A program made the translations under genes and the position numbers. 41,782 bases of DNA, taken from positions 1 through 41,782 of the forward strand of contig RDYN01000038.1 in assembly GCA_004293365.1 (NCBI GenBank), read 5' to 3'. Below, one piece after another: positions 26,421 to 34,046 of this stretch. The notes beneath the pieces were generated by a model. That model was not told the DNA's origin and did no database searches. It saw only the letters and a program-made list of their open reading frames with translations. Positions within the stretch are counted from its first letter, which is position 1. Each line of letters opens with the position of its first letter. The DNA is from Oscillatoriales cyanobacterium (GTDB lineage Bacteria > Cyanobacteriota > Cyanobacteriia > Cyanobacteriales > Microcoleaceae).

Positions 26421-26864
26421 ATGAAAACTTCTCACACAGCTTCTAAAACTTCGGTGCAAGTACGCGATTGGCCGATCGAACACTTACCGGGATTGAGCAA
26501 CGAAAACCAATCTCAACTAGAAGAGTGCGGCATCACCACCACCGCACAACTAATTCGGATGACGAAAACACCGGCTGCGAAATCGTTGCTAGCACATCAA
26601 TTACAGATTAACATTCAATATGTTAATAAATGGGTAGCAATGGCCGAGCTGGCTCGAATTCCGAGTGTCGGCTGTCAGTATTGCGGGCTGTTGCTGCACG
26701 CGGGCGTTGCTTCTGCGGCTCAATTGGCTCAAATGCCCGTGGAGAGGTTGCACCAACAAATCCTGAGACTCCACGTAGCGACAATGCAGCGCAATGATTT
26801 GACTCCTTCAGTCGATCGCGTGCAAAAATGGGTTCTACAAGCTAAATTAGTCATTAGTCATTAG
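26421..26864 (+). CDS. DUF4332 domain protein
   Basis: The 147-residue protein matches the DUF4332 pattern: IEHLPGLSNENQSQLEECGI with TTAQLIRMT, then a second unit LARIPSVGCQYCGLLLHAGVASAAQLAQMP. Each unit resembles a helix-hairpin-helix, GIxTxxQL-type motif, which in other proteins contacts DNA or a protein partner. The family is common in cyanobacteria with no proven function. The ATG at 26421 is the first in-frame start, in an A-rich context. The gene ends in a TTATTAG/TTATTGG heptamer array that provides its last codons (KLVISH), as with the other genes in this window that abut arrays. Confidence 0.85.
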   Translation: MKTSHTASKTSVQVRDWPIEHLPGLSNENQSQLEECGITTTAQLIRMTKTPAAKSLLAHQLQINIQYVNKWVAMAELARIPSVGCQYCGLLLHAGVASAAQLAQMPVERLHQQILRLHVATMQRNDLTPSVDRVQKWVLQAKLVISH

Positions 26865-27055
26865 TCATTAGTTATTGGTTATTAGTTATTGGTTATTAGT
26901 TATTGGTTAATTCCCAATTCCCCATTCCCCATTTCCCATTCCCAGCGCGGGCAAATTCCCAGCGCGGGCAAATTCCCTGTTTGCCCAATTCCCAGCGCGG
27001 GCCAATTCCCAATCCCCCATTCCCAATTCCCCATTCCCAATTCCCCATTCCCAAA
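26850..27055. repeat. Heptamer arrays (TTAGTCA, TTATTGG and TTCCCAA types)
   Basis: Positions ~26850-26910 hold TTAGTCATTAG/TTATTGG units; ~26910-27055 hold ATTCCCAATTCCCC-type units interrupted by three copies of CCAGCGCGGGCAAATTC-like sequence. They lie between the DUF4332 and ArsC/Spx-like genes, and an in-frame open reading frame through them is low-complexity. Confidence 0.85.
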
Positions 27056-27059
27056 TATT

Positions 27060-27410
27060 ATGTCAATTGAAGTTTACGGAATTCCCAACTGCGGAACCTG
27101 CAAAAAAGCTTTCCAGTGGCTCAAAGATAGTGGTATTACTTACGAGTTCATTAACACAAAAGAACAGCCACCAACTCGCGAAACCATTCAAAACTGGGTA
27201 GCTGCTTTGGGTTTTAAACCAATGCGAAATACATCTGGCCAATCCTACCGCGCCTTGGGCAACGAGAAGCAAGACTGGACGAATGCAGAGTGGGTGGAAG
27301 CCTTTGCGAAAGATGCAATGCTGCTGAAACGTCCTCTTTTTGTCAAAGATGGAACGGCTGTTTTAGTCGGTTTCAAAGCAGAAGTAATTCGCGAAAAATT
27401 GGGGATTTGA
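27060..27410 (+). CDS. ArsC/Spx family thioredoxin-fold protein
   Basis: The 116-residue protein begins [21 protein letters not shown]. The CGTC pair is the CxxC redox site found in Spx/MgsR-type members and in some YffB/ArsC-like proteins. [16 protein letters not shown] and [18 protein letters not shown] follow the ArsC family. It is too short and lacks other features to say whether it is an arsenate reductase or a transcription-coupled redox sensor. The ATG at 27060 was chosen because the upstream in-frame sequence is heptamer repeat; there is no Shine-Dalgarno-like sequence directly before it. It stands alone on the plus strand, facing the GNAT gene. Confidence 0.85.
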   Translation: MSIEVYGIPNCGTCKKAFQWLKDSGITYEFINTKEQPPTRETIQNWVAALGFKPMRNTSGQSYRALGNEKQDWTNAEWVEAFAKDAMLLKRPLFVKDGTAVLVGFKAEVIREKLGI

Positions 27411-27456
27411 ACAAACTAAAGAATGAGAATCAAATAACTTACAATTTTTATTGTTA

Positions 27457-27487
27457 TTGTGGGATGGGCGGGACGCCCATCCCACAA
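27457..27487 (+). terminator. Hairpin, possible bidirectional terminator
   Basis: The arms TTGTGGGATGGGC (27457-27469) and GCCCATCCCACAA (27475-27487) form a perfect 13-bp stem with a 5-base loop, in the gap between two converging genes. A T-run after the stem is weak, so it may be a dispersed repeat acting as terminator. The inner sequence is shared with the hairpin at 22624-22685. Confidence 0.45.
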
Positions 27488-27521
27488 ATATGTGTAAATT
27501 ATTTAATTCACGCTCCTAAGT

Positions 27522-27968
27522 TCAGCGCATTTTTCGCATAAACTTCATTTCACCGATATCATCAGTGAAACCCCAACGTTTGTAAAATGGTATCATTTTC
27601 GGCAAACAGTTAAGAGACAAATTCTCCACGGCTTGCAGTTGGGGATGATTTAAAACTGCATCCATCAACACCTTACCCAGTCCCATCTTTCTGTATGTTG
27701 GGTGGACAATCACATCAAAAATCGTGCCTCTGTAGACAAAATCAGTCATGACGCGGCTAAAGCCAATTAATCGTAGCTTGCGGGGCGGGACGCCATCGCC
27801 CTCATCGACCAAACCAATGATAACATCAGTCGCGGCCAGCATTCTCACCACATCCTCCCGCGTCCGCTTGTTGCACCAAAACTCGTTTTTGTACAAATCC
27901 ATCAAGTCGGAAACCTGACTGTCAGTCAAAGTTTCCACGATTCGGTACTTATCCATTTTGTCGGTCAT
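27522..27968 (-). CDS. GNAT family N-acetyltransferase
   Basis: The 148-residue protein has the acetyl-CoA-binding motif VHPTYRKMGLGKVLMDAVL (the R/Q-x-x-G-x-G/A pattern as RKMGLG) and MIPFYKRWGF near the C-terminus, both typical of GNAT enzymes. The start was placed at the ATG at 27968 (MTDKMDKYR); a TTG two codons upstream and an ATG four codons downstream are alternatives. It overlaps the last ~20 bases of the ABC exporter gene upstream, so the two are probably translationally coupled. Its substrate is unknown; the coupling suggests it may modify or protect against something handled by the exporter (inference). Confidence 0.88.
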   Translation of the reverse strand: MTDKMDKYRIVETLTDSQVSDLMDLYKNEFWCNKRTREDVVRMLAATDVIIGLVDEGDGVPPRKLRLIGFSRVMTDFVYRGTIFDVIVHPTYRKMGLGKVLMDAVLNHPQLQAVENLSLNCLPKMIPFYKRWGFTDDIGEMKFMRKMR

Positions 27969-29568
27969 ACTCAATTTTACCGTAATCTAGTTTAATTGCG
28001 CGATCGGCTAAATCGAAATAGCGATCGTCGTGACTGATGACAAACACAGTTTTCCCCCGCTGCTTCAACTCCGGTAACAACTGCTTGTAAAAAATATCCC
28101 GAAAAAACGGATCTTGATCCGAAGCCCATTCATCAAACAAATAAATCGGCCTGTCTTCCAAATAAGCCGTCAGCAAAGCCAGCCGCTTTCGCTGTCCCTG
28201 AGACAAAGCCGTGGTTGACAAAACGCCATCTTTCACCTTAACTTTATTATCCAAATGAAACTCTCGCAGATATTCAGCAGCCTGATTGTCCAAATCGCGA
28301 TCGGTCATTCCCAAAAGGCGATCGAACAAATAGAAATCAGAAAAAATCACCGAAAAATGCTGCCTGTACCACTCACGGTTTTCATCATTAATCGTCTGTC
28401 CATCTAGGAGAATCTCTCCCGATTCAGGAATGTACAAACCAGCGAGCAACTTAGCCAAAGTAGACTTACCGCTACCGTTACCCCCAATTATAAACACCAA
28501 TTGACCGGAATGAAACTTCAAATTCAGTTCGCCCAAAACAAAATTGCTATCTTCCTTATCTCCAGGATAGCTGTGAGTAGCTCCTTTTAACTCCAAGGTC
28601 TCCCACCGAGAATTCTCAGGTAATTTAACCGCAGCAGTTATCTCAGATTGACTCGCCAAAGCCAATCCCATTCTCTCAATCTTCTCCACAGAAGTATTAG
28701 CCCGAAAAATCAGCGGTAGCCTTTGCAAAATATTCTGAAACGGAGACATCAAATAGGTACTTGTCAGAATATACGCTGACAAAACAGGCGTAGAAACTGG
28801 CACAAATTTCGGCAAAGCAAACAGCAGCAAACCAATCAGCATAAAAAATAGCAATTGTCCGACTCCCGTCGCCACTGCTGCGGTATTCAGCGCCTGCAAA
28901 TTGTAATTGCGAGAATCAGCAGCGCTTACCTGCAACTCTTCATCAAAAAACTCTTTGCGGCGCAACGAATGCAGTTTGATTTCCTTAATTCCTTCAGTAA
29001 TGCTGCGAAAATGTTTAAACAATCTATCCTGTTCTTCTCTGGCTAAATTGAAGAATTTTCTCATTCTGTTTAGCAAGAGCTGTACAGTGGCGATAGTCAG
29101 CGCTAAAAAAGCAAATACAACTGCAAAAACTGCTCCAGAAAGCGTGCTTAAATAAGTCAAACATCCTACAACAATAGCGATATCAACGCAGAGAAAAGGA
29201 ATCAAAAATATAGTATTAGAAAGAGTTCCCACATCATCGGTGAGAGTAGCCAGCAACCGATTAGCGCCCAATTCTTCCAAGTGCCGCAAAGGAGAAGACA
29301 AAATCCCTCGGCTCAAATTCAGTCGCAGATTGTAAACAGCTTCTTGAGAAAGGTAGATTAACAAAAATTGGGAAATAACTCCGGTGACGAGGGCTAAAAC
29401 TGCCAATCCAGCAAAATACCAGACTAAATTCTGATTGGAATTGTCGCTGATGGCGCGGTTGATGAAAGCAATTAACTGCGCGCTGCAACCGCCGCTAATT
29501 AAGCCTGTGAGTATGGCGATGGAAACATTCAACCAAGAAGCTTTTAAGAGTAGCCAGATTACATTCAT
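27949..29568 (-). CDS. ABC exporter of the cyclic-peptide (SyrD/PvdE-like) type
   Basis: The 539-residue protein has about six membrane spans in residues 1-290 (LLLKASWLNVSIAILTGLIS, YFAGLAVLALVTGVISQF, VDIAIVVGCLTYLSTLSG) and a nucleotide-binding domain with Walker A IIGGNGSGKST, a signature-type LSQGQRKRLAL and Walker B PIYLFDEWASDQDP. The FDEWASDQDP wording is characteristic of exporters associated with cyclic peptide or siderophore export (SyrD/PvdE). The transported molecule is unknown; no peptide synthetase is seen in the window. The GNAT gene overlaps its 3' end. ATG at 29568. Confidence 0.88.
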   Translation of the reverse strand: MNVIWLLLKASWLNVSIAILTGLISGGCSAQLIAFINRAISDNSNQNLVWYFAGLAVLALVTGVISQFLLIYLSQEAVYNLRLNLSRGILSSPLRHLEELGANRLLATLTDDVGTLSNTIFLIPFLCVDIAIVVGCLTYLSTLSGAVFAVVFAFLALTIATVQLLLNRMRKFFNLAREEQDRLFKHFRSITEGIKEIKLHSLRRKEFFDEELQVSAADSRNYNLQALNTAAVATGVGQLLFFMLIGLLLFALPKFVPVSTPVLSAYILTSTYLMSPFQNILQRLPLIFRANTSVEKIERMGLALASQSEITAAVKLPENSRWETLELKGATHSYPGDKEDSNFVLGELNLKFHSGQLVFIIGGNGSGKSTLAKLLAGLYIPESGEILLDGQTINDENREWYRQHFSVIFSDFYLFDRLLGMTDRDLDNQAAEYLREFHLDNKVKVKDGVLSTTALSQGQRKRLALLTAYLEDRPIYLFDEWASDQDPFFRDIFYKQLLPELKQRGKTVFVISHDDRYFDLADRAIKLDYGKIEYDRQNG

Positions 29569-29589
29569 GCGATTTTATTTTTAGTTGAA

Positions 29590-29864
29590 TAAGTGTTCGT
29601 AGTGAGGGCTTTAGCCCTCTCTTATTTGAAGAGGACTAAAGTCCTCACTACGAACCTAATTGATGCGGACTGAAGTCTTCACTACGAACTTATTTGATGC
29701 GGACTGAAGTCCTCACTACGAACTTATTTGATGCGGACTAAAGTCCTCACTACGAACCTATTTGATGCGGACTGAAGTCCTCACTACGAACCTATTTGAT
29801 GCGGACTGAAGTCCTCACTACGAACCTATTTGATGCGGACTGAAGTCCTCACTACGAACCTAAT
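29590..29864. repeat. Hairpin copy plus 34-bp tandem array of the dispersed repeat family
   Basis: A palindromic copy with spacer (29597-29656) is followed by six tandem units of 34 bases with starts at 29661, 29695, 29729, 29763, 29797 and 29831. Each unit has TGATGCGGACTGAAGTCCTC then ACTACGAAC and a short AT-rich link. Units differ by only one to three bases. There are no unique spacers, so this is not a CRISPR array. Each unit can form a small hairpin around GGACTGAAGTCC. The array ends exactly at the 3' end of the second Uma2 gene. No gene is seen in 29569-29863. Confidence 0.9.
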
Positions 29865-30463
29865 TACTGATGCACTTCTGTTTCCTCGGTTTCAAATATA
29901 ACTAGCTCATAGATATCACTCATCAACATTTCCACTCCCACCGAAGCGAAAGAAACAGTTGCAGACTCTCCCTCATATTCCTGAAACAACCATTGATTTG
30001 ATTCATTTTTAATATATTGTTGCACTAAAAATTCTTGTTGGCTGACTAATACGTACTCGCGGAATTTAGGGAGCGATCGATAAAACCGAAACTTATCCTC
30101 TCGATCGAAATCCTTCGTAGACTTAGAAAGCACTTCCACAATCAGTACCGGATTGAGTATCTCATCCTTGCGTCCCTCTGTGCAAACTAATTCTCCTTCA
30201 ACTACCATCACATCCGGGTAAGTTCCCCGTCGGTGTCGAGGAATCCACAACCGCAAATCACTCATAAATGGTCTTGCATTCTTTCCCCGCAAAGTAGCTT
30301 TCAAAAAGGCATAAATATTACCTATTATCTGGCTGTGATTAATTGTGCCACCTGTCATCTGTACAATTTCTCCATCGCGATATTCATTTCTAAACTCGGC
30401 AGTTTCTTCTAATTGCCGGTACTCATCGGGAGTATAAAACTTTGGCTTGGTTTTTACTAACAT
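29864..30463 (-). CDS. Uma2 (DUF820) family protein
   Basis: The 199-residue protein has the Uma2 layout: YTPDEYRQLEETAEFRNEYR with DGEIVQMTGGTINHSQIIGN, TYPDVMVVEGELV (catalytic aspartate) and LIVEVLSKSTKDFDREDKFRFYRSLPKFREYVLV, the E-V-x-S...K...Y pattern of a PD-(D/E)xK fold. It differs clearly from the other Uma2 gene at 16304, so it is not a recent duplicate. The ATG at 30463 agrees with the family N-terminus. The stop codon abuts the 34-bp tandem array. It is 27 bases downstream of the OsmC gene on the same strand, so co-transcription is likely. Confidence 0.9.
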   Translation of the reverse strand: MLVKTKPKFYTPDEYRQLEETAEFRNEYRDGEIVQMTGGTINHSQIIGNIYAFLKATLRGKNARPFMSDLRLWIPRHRRGTYPDVMVVEGELVCTEGRKDEILNPVLIVEVLSKSTKDFDREDKFRFYRSLPKFREYVLVSQQEFLVQQYIKNESNQWLFQEYEGESATVSFASVGVEMLMSDIYELVIFETEETEVHQ

Positions 30464-30490
30464 TGTGACCTCAACGGTTGCGACTATTTT

Positions 30491-30979
30491 TTAATTATTG
30501 ACTTGAGAAGCCTTGAATTCAATAACTGTTGCCTCATGTAGCACTGGAAAATTCACTGAATTAGCAATATAACAAACATGATGTGCATTGTCGTGCAAAC
30601 TGCGTGCTTTTTCCAAATCATTACCAGCTTCGATGGTTGCGTGCGGATGCAAAATTACCTCCGTAAACCGAATTTTGCCATCTTTTTGTGCCATCTTTCC
30701 CGTAGCTTCATCCGAGTAAGAAATTACCCGAATCCCCGCACGAGCACACAAAGCAAGATAGCTCAACATATGGCAAGCTGACAGCGACATTACCAATAAA
30801 TCTTCAGGATTGTACAGCGCAGCATCGCCTCTAAAAGTTGGGTCTGCTGAACCTAGGAATGGTGGCTTACCCTCGATATTTATTGTATACTCGCGAGAAT
30901 AAGCATCATAAGATGCAGTAGAACCTTGACTGGCACCTGTCCAAACTGTATGGATGCGGTAGGTGTGTTCTTTGCTCAT
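30491..30979 (-). CDS. OsmC family peroxiredoxin-like protein
   Basis: The 162-residue protein has the OsmC family segments: NPEDLLVMSLSACHMLSYLALCARAGI, with the first active cysteine in SACH, and AHHVCYIANSVNFPVLHEATVI, with the second cysteine. Two cysteines in these positions form the peroxide-reducing pair of OsmC/Ohr enzymes. The upstream part SREYTINIEGKPPFLGSADP resembles OsmC more than Ohr. The likely role is reduction of organic or inorganic peroxides (family knowledge). The ATG at 30979 is followed downstream by the Uma2 gene; the distance from ndhB and the terminator suggests an independent promoter. Confidence 0.9.
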   Translation of the reverse strand: MSKEHTYRIHTVWTGASQGSTASYDAYSREYTINIEGKPPFLGSADPTFRGDAALYNPEDLLVMSLSACHMLSYLALCARAGIRVISYSDEATGKMAQKDGKIRFTEVILHPHATIEAGNDLEKARSLHDNAHHVCYIANSVNFPVLHEATVIEFKASQVNN

Positions 30980-31029
30980 TTATATTAATTTACTCATAAA
31001 AATTATGATTAATATTATATCACAGGATC

Positions 31030-31090
31030 GGTTCGTAGTGAGGACTTTAGTCCGCATCAAATTATGAGGACTGAAGTCCTCACTACGAAC
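31030..31090. repeat. Palindromic copy of the GTTCGTAGTGAGGAC repeat family
   Basis: The left arm GTTCGTAGTGAGGACTTTAG and right arm CTGAAGTCCTCACTACGAAC flank a short spacer (TCCGCATCAAATTATGAGGA), giving a long hairpin upstream of the OsmC gene and downstream of ndhB. Confidence 0.85.
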
Positions 31091-31103
31091 GTATTTTTTA
31101 CAG

Positions 31104-31137
31104 AAAAAAAGCGCCTCACTTGTTACAGTTAGGCGCT
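31104..31137 (-). terminator. Rho-independent terminator of ndhB
   Basis: On the minus strand the stem AGCGCCT (31137-31131) pairs with AGGCGCT (31116-31110), separated by a 14-base loop, and is followed by TTTTTTCTG. The GC-rich stem and U-run are typical. It lies just downstream of the ndhB stop codon. Confidence 0.85.
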
Positions 31138-31163
31138 ATATCATCTTTCAAAATTTGCTGAAA

Positions 31164-32735
31164 TTAATCGTTGCGAGACACAAGATTTGATTCAACTTTC
31201 GCAGTTGCAACTGGTACAAGTTGAGTCAATGCCGATTGCAGCATGGGAGTTTTGGTGACAGAATCGTTTGCTAAGTTAAACAAAGGATTCGATAAAATTC
31301 CTGCCAGTGTTGTTGCTACTAAGGTGACTACAACGCTGACCTGCAAGGGCCGCATTCCCTGAAGGTTCCAGCGAACTGGCGGATAGTTTTTCACTGCGTC
31401 CGACATTTCTTGAGGTTCTTTTACTACCATCATTTTGACGACGCGGATGTAGTAGTAAATTGAAACTACGCTGGTAATTAATCCCAGGATAACTAAGCCG
31501 TAAAGTCCTGCTTGCCAGCCTGCCCAGAATAGATAAATTTTGCCGAAGAATCCAGCCAATGGCGGAATTCCGCCGAGGGAAAGCAGGCAAATACTTAAGG
31601 CTAATGTTAGCAGCGGGTCTTTTTGATACAAACCGGAGTATTCGCTGATTTGATCGGTTCCTGTCCGCAGGGAGAAGAGGATGATGCAGGCGAATGCGCC
31701 CATGTTCATCAACAGGTAAACCAACATATAAAATATCATGCTGGAGTAACCGGCTTCGGTTCCTGCGACTAAACCAATCATTACAAATCCGGCTTGGGCG
31801 ATCGACGAATAAGCTAAAAGCCGCTTCATGCTAGTCTGGGCGAGGGCCACTACATTGCCCAATACCATGCTGAGTATGGCTAAGGCTGTAAATACGAAGT
31901 GCCACTGTTCTGTGAGTGCGGGGAATGCACTTGTTAACAACCGGATTGCTAGGGCAAAACCGGCGGCTTTGGAACCGACTGAAAGGAAGGCGACAACTGG
32001 TGTCGGCGAACCTTCGTAAACGTCTGGAGTCCACTGGTGAAAGGGAACTGCGGAGATTTTGAAGGCGATTCCGGCGATCGCAAAAACCAATGCAATCACC
32101 AAACCGAGAGATTCACCGTTATTAACTGTAGAAAGGTTAGCTGCGATCGCGCTTAGCGTAGTTTGGCCGCCAGACAATCCGTACAGCAGCGAAATACCGT
32201 AGAGAAACACCGCCGAAGAAGATGCACCAATTAACAAATATTTCAAAGCAGCTTCATTGGAACGCGGATCGCGTTTTGTATAACCCGTCAGCAAATAAGA
32301 CGAGATACTCAGAGTTTCCAACGAAATAAAAATCATCACCAATTCATCAGCGCCGCTGAGGAACATTCCCCCCAAAGTAGCGCTGAGCAAAATGCCGATA
32401 AATTCCGCTAAAGCAGTACCCGTTTGCAGTACGTAGCGGACGGATATCAAAATAGTGACAGCCGCCGTCAAAGCGATTATTCCGCGAAACACCAAACTCA
32501 AGGCATCGCTGTTAAAACCGCCCAGAAACGAGATAGTGTTAGCGTTATCCCACTGCAAACACAAAGCAGCGACGGCGGCCAGCAAACCCGCAACGGCAAC
32601 GTAGGGAGTCCAATTAGAAGAACTGCGCCCTACGATTAAATCGCCGACGAGAACCACCAAGAGGGTGATGATGACAATTCCCTCGGGTAAGATAGTTCCA
32701 GCATTTAGCTGGGCTGCAAGAGTAGCAAAATCCAT
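31164..32735 (-). CDS. ndhB: NAD(P)H-quinone oxidoreductase subunit 2 (NdhB)
   Basis: The 523-residue, highly hydrophobic protein (about 14 membrane spans) is recognised as Ndh[21 protein letters not shown] near residue 135-155, [39 protein letters not shown] near 225-245 with the conserved lysine and histidines, and [20 protein letters not shown] near 305. These are the proton-channel residues of the Nuo/Mrp-type antiporter subunits. It is part of NDH-1 in the thylakoid membrane, serving respiration, cyclic electron flow and CO2 uptake. Length is normal. The ATG at 32735 matches the family start. A good terminator follows. Confidence 0.97.
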   Translation of the reverse strand: MDFATLAAQLNAGTILPEGIVIITLLVVLVGDLIVGRSSSNWTPYVAVAGLLAAVAALCLQWDNANTISFLGGFNSDALSLVFRGIIALTAAVTILISVRYVLQTGTALAEFIGILLSATLGGMFLSGADELVMIFISLETLSISSYLLTGYTKRDPRSNEAALKYLLIGASSSAVFLYGISLLYGLSGGQTTLSAIAANLSTVNNGESLGLVIALVFAIAGIAFKISAVPFHQWTPDVYEGSPTPVVAFLSVGSKAAGFALAIRLLTSAFPALTEQWHFVFTALAILSMVLGNVVALAQTSMKRLLAYSSIAQAGFVMIGLVAGTEAGYSSMIFYMLVYLLMNMGAFACIILFSLRTGTDQISEYSGLYQKDPLLTLALSICLLSLGGIPPLAGFFGKIYLFWAGWQAGLYGLVILGLITSVVSIYYYIRVVKMMVVKEPQEMSDAVKNYPPVRWNLQGMRPLQVSVVVTLVATTLAGILSNPLFNLANDSVTKTPMLQSALTQLVPVATAKVESNLVSRND

Positions 32736-33130
32736 ATTTTCAGTCAGGTTGGGTAATACAGGCCCAAAAGGCTGTAATGGGCTGTGAGCTCGTAAAAATT
32801 CTTTACCAAACTGGATTGTAGCTGATTACAGCTTCGCGATCCCAGTTTTGCGGTGTTTGTTGCCTGGGAGTCGGCGGGGAGTCGGCGGGGAGTCGGCGGG
32901 ATGCGGCGGGGAGTCGGCGGGGAGTCGGCGGTTGAAACCGCTTCTATACAAACAATGTCTGCCTCCGCAGACTGAAGAATTTAGAGGTAATATCGTGCCC
33001 CAAGAGAACTACGGCAATCAGATGGGTTCGATCGTTTGGACTTTACTCAACCGTTATGGATGCGGACTCGCATTCCGAACGATCGAACCTCAATCTGCCA
33101 CAATATAGAAAATCCCACCAATCACTCGGA
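32736..33130. other. Gene-free interval with tandem 11-mers and an inverted repeat
   Basis: Between divergent ndhB and the methyltransferase gene, 32868-32935 holds about six units of GAGTCGGCGGG, followed by GCGGTTGAAACCGC, a small palindrome also seen at 8098. Positions 33025-33089 hold an inverted repeat (GGTTCGATCGTTTGG and CCGAACGATCGAACC). The promoter of ndhB should lie near 32740-32850, but no clear boxes were seen. An alternative upstream start for the methyltransferase gene at 33056 falls within this interval. Confidence 0.6.
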
Positions 33131-33868
33131 ATGACTGACTCGCTAACCGCCTACAAGCAGCAGATTCTCAATGATTTTAACAACCGCCCGGATTACGAAA
33201 CTGAGTTTCACAAACGGGCGGCAACTCGGTTAGTAGAATTGGCCCAATTGCGATCGCACCAGCAAGTTCTAGATATTGCTACCGGAACCGGTTTAGCGGC
33301 GATTGCGGCGGCCCAGGTTGTTGGGCCCGGGGGCAGTGTTTTGGGAACGGATTTTGCTGCGGGAATGTTGCAGCAAGCGAGGAAAAAAGTTGCAGATTTA
33401 GGGCTGACGAATATCGAGTTTGCGGCAGCAGAGGCCGACGAACAAGAATTTCCCGAAAGCCAATTTGATGCAATTTTGTGTTCCAGTGCGATCGTCTATC
33501 TGACAGATATTCCCCAAGCCCTCCGTAAATGGTACAATGCTCTGAAACCGGGCGGAGTTGTCGCCTTTTCCTGTCTCGCAGAAACATCTCCAACCACATC
33601 TATATTGTTTCGGGAAGTCGTGCAGCGATACGGCATTACCATCCCGAATCCCAACGAGTTACTGGGGACGCACGAAAAATGTTGCCAAATTTTGCGATCG
33701 ATCGGGTTTGAGAATATTGAAATTACCAACGAGCAATTTGGATCTTACTTGCAAGATGCCGAAGCTGCTTGGAATGGCAACGCAAACAGCGCATTCGGAC
33801 TTCAGGGAGTGCCACGGTCTGACCAACAATGGAAACAGTGCAAACAAGACTATTTTGCAGGTTCGTAG
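33131..33868 (+). CDS. Class I SAM-dependent methyltransferase, C-terminus truncated by a repeat
   Basis: The protein is 245 residues from the ATG at 33131 (MTDSLTAYKQQIL); an ATG at 33056 would add 25 residues without homology value. It carries motif I VLDIATGTGLAAIAAAQ near residue 47-63, GTDFAAGMLQQAR, and PGGVVAFS. It belongs to the UbiE/Methyltransf_11-like group. The last codons (FAGS then TAG) come from a GGTTCGTAG repeat copy starting at 33860. Relatives usually continue ~25-35 residues with a final strand, so the C-terminus looks lost. It may be partly active or dead; the substrate is unknown. Confidence 0.8.
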   Translation: MTDSLTAYKQQILNDFNNRPDYETEFHKRAATRLVELAQLRSHQQVLDIATGTGLAAIAAAQVVGPGGSVLGTDFAAGMLQQARKKVADLGLTNIEFAAAEADEQEFPESQFDAILCSSAIVYLTDIPQALRKWYNALKPGGVVAFSCLAETSPTTSILFREVVQRYGITIPNPNELLGTHEKCCQILRSIGFENIEITNEQFGSYLQDAEAAWNGNANSAFGLQGVPRSDQQWKQCKQDYFAGS

Positions 33869-34012
33869 TGAGGACTTTAGTCCGCAGGTTCGTAGTGAGG
33901 ACTAAAGTCCGCATAGTTCGGAACAGAAAAATCATCAGGATCAACTGTAGAACAGGTTCGTAGTGAGGACTTTAGTCCTCTAATTGAGCGGACTAAAGTC
34001 CTCACTACGAAC
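33860..34012. repeat. Cluster of three copies of the GTTCGTAGTGAGGAC repeat family
   Basis: Two direct half-copies (33860-33912) and one full palindromic copy (33955-34012, GTTCGTAGTGAGGACTTTAG with CTAAAGTCCTCACTACGAAC) lie between the truncated methyltransferase and the phosphotransferase-like gene. The first half-copy supplies the methyltransferase stop codon. Confidence 0.85.
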
Positions 34013-34046
34013 AGTGTTGATTGCTGGTTGGTGACAGGACATAATA

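Noticed and set aside
29661..29864. Possible CRISPR array (regular 34-bp period)
   Set aside because: Units are contiguous with no unique spacers, and no cas genes are present. It is a simple tandem array of a dispersed repeat.
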